A program made the translations under genes and the position numbers. From Filobasidium wieringae (Eukaryota; Basidiomycota; Tremellomycetes; Filobasidiales; Filobasidiaceae), in NCBI GenBank assembly GCA_001600055.1, contig BCIV01000012.1, positions 776,527-840,526 of the forward strand: DNA of 64,000 nucleotides, read 5' to 3'. The first letter of the stretch is position 1. Each line of letters begins with the position of its first letter. The notes below the pieces were generated by a model. That model had not been told where the DNA came from. It searched no databases and saw nothing but the letters and a program-made list of their open reading frames with translations. Of this stretch, positions 58,273 to 64,000 are shown piece after piece.

Positions 58273-59420
58273 ATGAACCAGATCGCTCTCTACGCCCATC
58301 GTGGCTGGGCTGCTTCAGCTATCGTGCAAGCCCTGGAGACTTCGGGAGCCCACTTACGTATCCTTCATCGAGCAGAGTCCGACATTTCATCACTTTCGAA
58401 CAAGACTCAGACAATCGAAGTTGATCTTGAGGATGAGCAAGGCTTGACATCAGCTTTGCAGGACACGGATATTCTTATGTCAGCTAGGCTTCCTCTATAT
58501 CTTTCGTTGACAGACAGTGGAGTCTGGTGTACTGAAACCGAAAACATAAAGATGCCTGGTCGGACACGGAGGGGTGGTTCTACAACACAACCTGATCAAA
58601 GCCGCCGTGCGAGCGGGTGTGAAGCTCTTTGTTCCGTCAGATCTAGCCGCACGGTATGATGTCCAGGGTATAGAGTGTATACCAGTCAATAAAGAGAAGA
58701 TGAAAGTAGAATTGGCCGCAAGGGAAGCTGGCTTGCCCATGACGATCGTCCTCTGTGGGAACTTTGCGGAGTTTACCCTGAATACTCTGTGAGACACGGT
58801 CTATGGAACTCTATATGGCTTTTTAACCGAATTCACGGTGTGTTGGTGCTGTCAGGGCTATGGGGGTCGATCTGAACGGGAATCGCATCGTCTACACTGG
58901 TGATAGCGATGCTATGGTCGTAAACCTTTGGTTGGTTCCACTCCTTTGTCGTACTAGCTTGCTCGCCCTTCATCTCTGACAAATGAACCTGTATCGTTGT
59001 TTCGTTTTCTTCAACAGCACCCGCTCTTACGTAGCAACAGCTTACGTCCAGCTATTCTTATCAACACCTGTGGAAAGATTGTCTCATCGGATCATTGGAT
59101 TATCAGAACTGCGGGTGACCGGACATCAAATCGCGGAAGTCATGGAATGCAAACATTCGGTATCCCCATCGATTCGGCGAGAAGCCACGCAAACCCTCGA
59201 AGATCTGATCAATCGGAACGCTCCAGGGGCTTTGGCCCTCTACTGCAGAAAGATTTGGGGAACGGGCCAACAAGCCAATATGTTGGGCCAAGACCTGTAT
59301 GACGTCAAGCATTATACAAAAGCCACTTTAGATGACCTTATCGTAAAAGGGGGGCTCAGACAATACCGTTCAATGCCACATGCACGAGACCTGCTGATTA
59401 CTTTATTTGAGGGAATATAG
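58273..59420 (+). CDS. NmrA/isoflavone-reductase-like protein (306 aa)
   Basis: Four exons: 58273-58478, 58552-58788, 58856-58930 and 59018-59420. Family features include ASAIVQALETSGAHLRILHR, VGHGGVVLQHNLIKAAVRAGVKLFVPSD, GIECIPVNKEKMKVELA and RIVYTGD. The glycine-rich nucleotide-binding turn, normally like YGATGxxG, reads YAHRGWAAS, so cofactor binding may be altered or lost. The third intron has a weak GTTGGT donor, but phase and homology support it. No GCGGGGC box lies in its promoter; a GGCGGGACG element is present near 58157. Its role in the cluster is unknown; redox sensing is one option. Confidence 0.8.
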
Positions 59421-60097
59421 GACATGATATTGGCGGCGGCGGAGGCAGAGGCGGAGGAGGCGAAGAAACACCTAGATAAATTCAGGTTAAAACCTGGACA
59501 AAGCGATCGCCGTCTTCAAACTGAAACCGCAATCTAAGGGAAGGTGAACACAGCGAACGCCATTCAAGTAAATCACCACATTCTACTAGACAACCCTCGT
59601 ACATCGCGGCCGTATGACTTGTAACCCTACCAAGTATATAAAGAGCGCTTTTGATGTGCTCGAACAATATGACATTCTCTTTATCAACAGCGGTTACTCG
59701 TTGTACTCATTAAATCGAAGTGCCGATAGACACGAAAAATAGCCGACGCATTGCGCCCAGATGCGATACCCGGTGGCGGGGCTGATTTCCAGTCCTTATC
59801 AACAACCGACGCTCATTCAATCACGAAGTCTTGAGAACTACTTGTCCCAGCAAGCAACGCACATCCGTCCCCTTCGAACAGCGTAGTATCCGGTCATAGC
59901 ATCGCCTACGGTCTCCTGTAGTACTAGATACATGCAGCGGACACCGCTGAACCCGCCTCTAGGCGTATTCGCCTCAAGGGAGGAGTGGCTTTCTAACTTG
60001 GCGACTTTACCGGACCGAGAAGAGTTGGGAGGTTGCATACCCTCGTTCTACTGTGAGCCGAGAAGCACTGGGAGATTATCAGTCCTAAACACTTATT
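59421..60097. promoter_or_regulatory. Promoter of the extradiol dioxygenase with GCGGGGC at 59776-59782
   Basis: The interval starts with a GGCGGAGG-rich purine tract at 59434-59462. The heptamer lies 316 bp before the chosen ATG. A 71-codon frame at 59932-60147 has no family match, and it overlaps the likely start of the next gene. Confidence 0.5.
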
Positions 60098-61453
60098 ATG
60101 GAAATTCTAAAAGTTGCCCATGGCTCGCCGAGCCTGATTTGGCCTAAGGGAGAGAGGCATAGGGTTTCCGATACGATGGGCAACATCAACTCGCCTGACG
60201 GTTTGCTGAAGAAGTTTCTTGCCGATTTCGGGAAGACGTTACTGGAGAAGTGAGCTTGGAGTTTGCGTTAGGAACGCATCGATCTGAAGCGCCGAACGAC
60301 TCGATATTTCGAGTTTTATAGATACAAGCCAAGGGGGATCGTTGTATTCTCTGCTCATTGGAATGACCCTGAATTACTGGGCAAGTGCATATTGGCTCGA
60401 TTATCCTGCACTTGTTCTTATGCGTTCCCTTTCCTGAATCTACAGTTACCGATTACGGCGACGAGAATCCTCTTCTATACGATGTAGGCTTCCCGTCGAT
60501 AGGCTGCGAGCGAGATCACAAGCTTATCTTTTCTCACAGTATTATGGGTTTCCAGAGAAACTTTACGAGTTTACATACCGTAGTCGAGGAGATGCTGCGT
60601 TGTCACGGCAAGTGGTCGATGTATTCGAGCAAGCGAGCTTGTACGCTCGGACGACCCCAGTAACGGAAACTCGCGGTAAAGACGGACGAAGAACGGCATT
60701 GCCGGAACATCAATCAGGCCTCGATCACGGAGTCTTCATACCCTTCAAGACCATGTTTCCAGACGAGAGTGGTCCATTTCCCATTCCAATCGTCGAGGTG
60801 TCGATGTCGCAAGACTTTGTGCCTGAAGCCCAATGGGAGATAGGAGCTGCCCTCAAACGCCTCAGGGAGCAAGGCATTCTGATTTTGAGTGGCGGCCTCA
60901 CCGTGCATGATTTCGGAGACTTCTCAAGCTTCAACGAATCCTCTGCCAAACCAGTAAGTGATGTGATAGCGCAGCTCATGCCGACGGCCGGAACTCACGT
61001 ACGATCGGCGCAGATGTATCACGTTTGGAACGACAAGGTCCTTGAAGCTCTCAACTGCCAAGATGACGTAAGAATAGTTTTGACGGCAGAGCAGATGCAT
61101 TGCTCGCAGAGCAGTCATTTTGTTGACACTGTTTGACTTTCGTAGGCTAACGCCCGCAAAAGAGTACTGTATTCTCTTGTTGACGAACCAGAGTACAGCA
61201 TCGTTCATCGACCGACAGACGTAAGAGAGTCTGATTCTATAGATGTATCGTGACGTGCTGAATGTTGTCGTTTCTGACGTCGCAATCAGGACCACTTCCT
61301 CCCGTTGTATATCGCAGCAGGAGCAGGTAAGTTCCGAGAGTACGCTTTCCACGGACTTGTACACTAAGTAGGTTTTGGCCAAAAGGTGAAGATGGGATAA
61401 CGAAAATCCTCACCGGGATGTACGGTGCCACTACTGTTGCTTTCGGGTTGTGA
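60098..61453 (+). CDS. Class III extradiol dioxygenase, LigB/DODA type (318 aa)
   Basis: Seven exons: 60098-60249, 60322-60380, 60446-60483, 60540-61067, 61146-61220, 61290-61326 and 61386-61453. Metal and catalytic histidines are visible in VAHGSPS, FSAHWN, GLDHGVF and DHFLPLYIAAGAG. YYGFPEKLYEF is the usual substrate-side block of the 4,5-DOPA extradiol dioxygenase group. The second intron has a GCAAGT donor (GC-AG), and phase requires it. Members open catechol rings beside the diol. The substrate here is unknown. The N-terminus may be a few residues short, since family members often have a short strand before the first histidine. Confidence 0.87.
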
Positions 61454-61855
61454 GGGAATATCAAATGGTCGTGTATGATGTTCCGATGATCCACGTGAGG
61501 AGATACGGTTCCTACATACGGTCCCTACGCTTGCGGCACCACTTTCCTGATCTCGCTGACAGCTCCATGAGGTGGTTCGTAAGGTGATCGATCGACAACG
61601 ATTCTGGCCGACATCGATCCAGAAGTTCGACACAAATACGGTCAGATTGTCCTCAGGCCCGACGAAACAGCGGGAAGCAAGTTTCTTTCACCTTCCTAAA
61701 GTACAACGCCAATCCTCTGTGCTCTTTCTGAATCTCGTCCGCGGCGAGTACAACAAGATAAGTAATTTGACGCCATAATCTCTGATAGATTTAGTTCACT
61801 CGAAGTTTTTTTTTCCAGTTATTGTCGATTGCATCCTTACAACTCCTCTCGGGCC
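61454..61855. other. Convergent interval
   Basis: This is the 3' flank shared by the extradiol dioxygenase and the SDR gene. It holds a poly-T run near 61806-61814 and no supported gene. Confidence 0.5.
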
Positions 61856-62887
61856 CTAGCCTCGTGCGATGAATGGCATACCACTAGCTCTGTATCATAA
61901 GTATATGTATTGTCAGCGATTCAATCCCGATCAACAGCAACTGTCATGAGACGCTCACGTTATAGTCACGTTGAAAGCGTTGGCGTTCAAAGGTAGACTG
62001 GCCATAAATACAAGTGCATTTCCGACCTCTTTCGCATCGAAAGTAGGTTCGATCTTGGTTGTGCCATCTGGTTGAGCGAAGCCTGACGCGTTCTTCTCCG
62101 CCATTGCGGTAGCAGCATTACCTGAGAGGGGTTTAACGAATAAGGAAAAAGGGAATACTTGAACAAGTGATCATGAGCTTACCGATATCTAACTGACAGC
62201 AGGCGATATCGTATTTCCTTCCGTCCAATGACGTGCATTTCGTCAGGCCAGAGATGGCGTGTTTAGAGATCGTGTAAGATGTAGCGTCTGGATGGATGAA
62301 CAGGTCTTGCCGTCAATGGTCAGATTACGTTACTCCTACTTACATGGCCTACCTGGTCGAGGAGAATAGGCAGCAATACTTCCGTTGTTGACGATCCTGC
62401 CACCTCTCGGAACCTGGGACTTCATGAGTCGCACGGCGTATTTCGTACACAGAACTGAAGCGGTGACGTTGGCCGTCATGACCGACAGAAAACTTGACAT
62501 GGACAGCTCTTCAATTGGAGTGGAAGCTATAGAGACCCCAGCATTCTGTTTCGGAACAGACGTGAACATCTTGTCTTTTGATTCTGTACATATTTCGGTA
62601 CTCACGTTGAAGAGCATGTCGATTCTCCCGTAAAAGCGCTTTGTTTCTTCGAATAAGCGCCGAACATTCTCCTCTATACCCACATCTCCAGCTACCACTA
62701 AAGTCAGCCTCGCGTCCTCTCCAGATGCTGCTTCACGACAGGACTCGGCGGTCTTCTCCAGCTCGTTCTCCCTTCGTCCGGATAGAACAACTTGCCAACG
62801 ACCCGTCGTTGCAAGGGCGATAGCGCAAGCTCGGCCGATACCAGATGAAGCTCCGGTGATGACTGCAACATGTTTACCTCGAACCAT
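61856..62887 (-). CDS. Short-chain dehydrogenase/reductase (258 aa)
   Basis: Five exons on the minus strand: 62606-62887, 62353-62545, 62183-62287, 61959-62121 and 61856-61889. The cofactor motif is [18 protein letters not shown] is formed across the first intron (FN then NAGVS). The catalytic serine lies in [12 protein letters not shown], and the tyrosine and lysine in YTISK. The C-terminal [10 protein letters not shown] fits a fungal SDR subgroup. I chose the ATG at 62887 because the fold starts there; an upstream in-frame ATG would add a short non-family extension. Length is normal. The substrate is unknown, but its promoter carries the cluster heptamer. Confidence 0.87.
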
Positions 62888-62976
62888 AACGTTGGTATTC
62901 ACGCTGCTATCAGTGCAGTCGACCGTGTGCATACGAAAGGACCAGATGCAGTGAAGATTACGAAAGTCGCACATCC

Positions 62977-62983
62977 GCCCCGC
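62977..62983 (-). promoter_or_regulatory. GCCCCGC box before the SDR gene
   Basis: A single perfect copy about 90 bp upstream of the SDR ATG, in the context CGCCCCGCCACAG. Confidence 0.55.
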
Positions 62984-63126
62984 CACAGATTGAACGCGTA
63001 CTATGCGCACACGGCCTAAAGCCAGGTTTCGTATCGAGTGTTCGAGTCACGTGACTCGCGTCGCGCCACCGACCTATAGAGTAGTGAAAAATCGATTTCA
63101 TCATCACAAACTACCTTTTGACCAAC

Positions 63127-63218
63127 ATCAATCAATTTGCATGTTGTTCAATAGGTAAGTGATTGAACATGTACTATGAGCTGTTTTAATCAATCAATTT
63201 GCATGTTGTTCAATAGGT
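63127..63218. repeat. 30-bp direct repeat
   Basis: The unit (starts ATCAATCAATTTGCATG, ends CAATAGGT) occurs perfectly at 63127-63156 and 63189-63218. It lies between the SDR gene and the second LINE copy, on the 3' side of that element. It could be a microhomology-type insertion footprint. Confidence 0.75.
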
Positions 63219-63289
63219 TATGAGCCCAGAGGGTTTCTGATTGACACGACACGACACCATCAATCGATTATAGGGGGATCTGGGGTTGA

Positions 63290-64000
63290 GGTTAGAACGT
63301 ATTGTAGTACAGTAGAGAGTGTCTAGTTACAAGGTGTATTCGATTCCTAGCTATCCAAACGAGTTGTGCAACTTGTACACCACTTCCTCCTGTTTCCTCA
63401 CGCTTCAAAGTGTCTGAAACGAGCTCTAAGCAGTAGAAGTGAGAGTCTCTTGAGCAGGAACTCATAAGATCCAACTGCCATTAGGCTGCGCCACTCCTCA
63501 AACATCTTCCTACACTCTCCCTCCATCGCACCACCACTGCTGAACACCAGGGGACGAAACCTAGAGCTTGCAACTGCACTGTAATTGGTCTTCTTGGCAG
63601 TTGCAGCTCGTTTCAGGCGGTCCTCCAGTACCTTGTTGGAGTGGTAAACGAGTTCCTCATCCTGTTGTGCTCGATCCGAGGACCTTTGCAGTAGTGAGGA
63701 GCCCAAGGAGACGATGGTGATATCGAATTCCTGAGCACTGGTACCTGCCTCACGGCTCCCAGAGAGCTTGATGTCGGTCCTAAGCTCCGTTCCAGGGACA
63801 TAGGGCTCGATGGTGACCTGTCCAAGCGATGAGCATGCCTTGAGACCGTCTGCAATCGCATACTTGACCTGCTCATGCCTTGTGAGCGTCCACTTGGGCC
63901 TGTGGATGCACGCTTCATGGTGTGCAGGCTCGTTGGGAAGTCCACAGTGGTGGCAATGAGTCGCATGCGCAGGGAGGAGTGTGCGCAGGTGCAGGGCACT
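63290..64000 (-). mobile_element. Non-LTR retrotransposon (LINE) 3' end, copy 2, cut by window end
   Basis: This aligns with copy 1 from its 3' UTR through the C-terminal coding part. The stop is at 63398, with FSSGGAMEGECRKMFEEWR and KRLSLLLLRA in the same order. By eye the frame differs from copy 1 in places: the upstream part, from about 63700, is in another frame. So it is probably also inactive. Its 3' junction reads CTAACCTCAACCCC, a degenerate form of the telomere-like tail of copy 1. The element continues beyond the window. Confidence 0.72.

Noticed and set aside
59932..60147. A 71-codon frame upstream of the extradiol dioxygenase
   Set aside because: No family match. It overlaps the start of the dioxygenase in another frame.
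1..64000. tRNA, rRNA or CRISPR features
   Set aside because: I looked for GGTTCGA-type B boxes, rRNA cores and regularly spaced repeats. Nothing convincing was seen. A covariance-model scan would settle the tRNAs.

Overview
The window looks like nuclear DNA of a basidiomycete yeast, most likely a tremellomycete (Cryptococcus/Kwoniella/Saitozyma-like). Genes are closely packed on both strands and broken by many 45-75 nt introns. There is no operon structure. The conserved proteins (NMD3, ELP3, TRAPPC11, OST2) are eukaryotic, and TTAGGGG-type telomere-like motifs are present. The genus cannot be fixed from sequence alone. All exon models were joined by eye using splice signals and reading phase, and the coding lengths sum to whole codons wherever exons are listed.

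Region 1 (1-26.3 kb) is a housekeeping block. It holds a partial unknown gene, a YicI-type GH31 alpha-xylosidase, a DUF1746 (Dsc4-like) ER protein, a wax-synthase-type MBOAT, a LOA1/VPS66-like acyltransferase, an unrecognised seven-helix membrane protein, an ABM-domain protein, OST2, NMD3, TRAPPC11 (17 exons), ELP3 and a GrpB-family protein. Two divergent promoters here share a perfect 11-mer, ATGCGTTATCG, with four copies in one of them.

Region 2 (26.3-32.6 kb) is poor in genes. It holds a decayed alpha/beta-hydrolase, a 5'-truncated non-LTR retrotransposon whose 3' tail is telomere-like, a small unknown gene with a long leader, and repeats.

Region 3 (32.6-62.9 kb) is the most striking part: an accessory block that reads as an aromatic-compound catabolic gene cluster. 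It encodes a Rossmann oxidoreductase, a beta-lactamase-type esterase, a two-finger C2H2 regulator, a SnoaL/NTF2-like protein, an intradiol ring-cleavage dioxygenase, a muconate cyclase, an enol-lactonase-like hydrolase, an MFS transporter, a zinc alcohol dehydrogenase, a Zn2Cys6 regulator (apparently frameshifted), an aldehyde dehydrogenase, a salicylate-hydroxylase-type FAD monooxygenase, an NmrA-like protein, a class III extradiol (LigB/DODA-type) dioxygenase and an SDR. In order, the enzymes could carry an aryl alcohol through aldehyde, aryl acid, catechol or hydroxyquinol, muconate and lactone to a 3-oxoadipate-type product. Almost every promoter in the block carries the heptamer GCGGGGC, often in several copies. 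The helix residues of the local two-finger protein predict a GNGGGG site, so a self-contained regulon is plausible; a CreA/Mig1-type repressor site is the main alternative.

Region 4 (62.9-64 kb) has a direct repeat and a second copy of the same retrotransposon 3' end, in the same orientation as the first. The accessory block is thus bracketed by related LINE copies about 36 kb apart.
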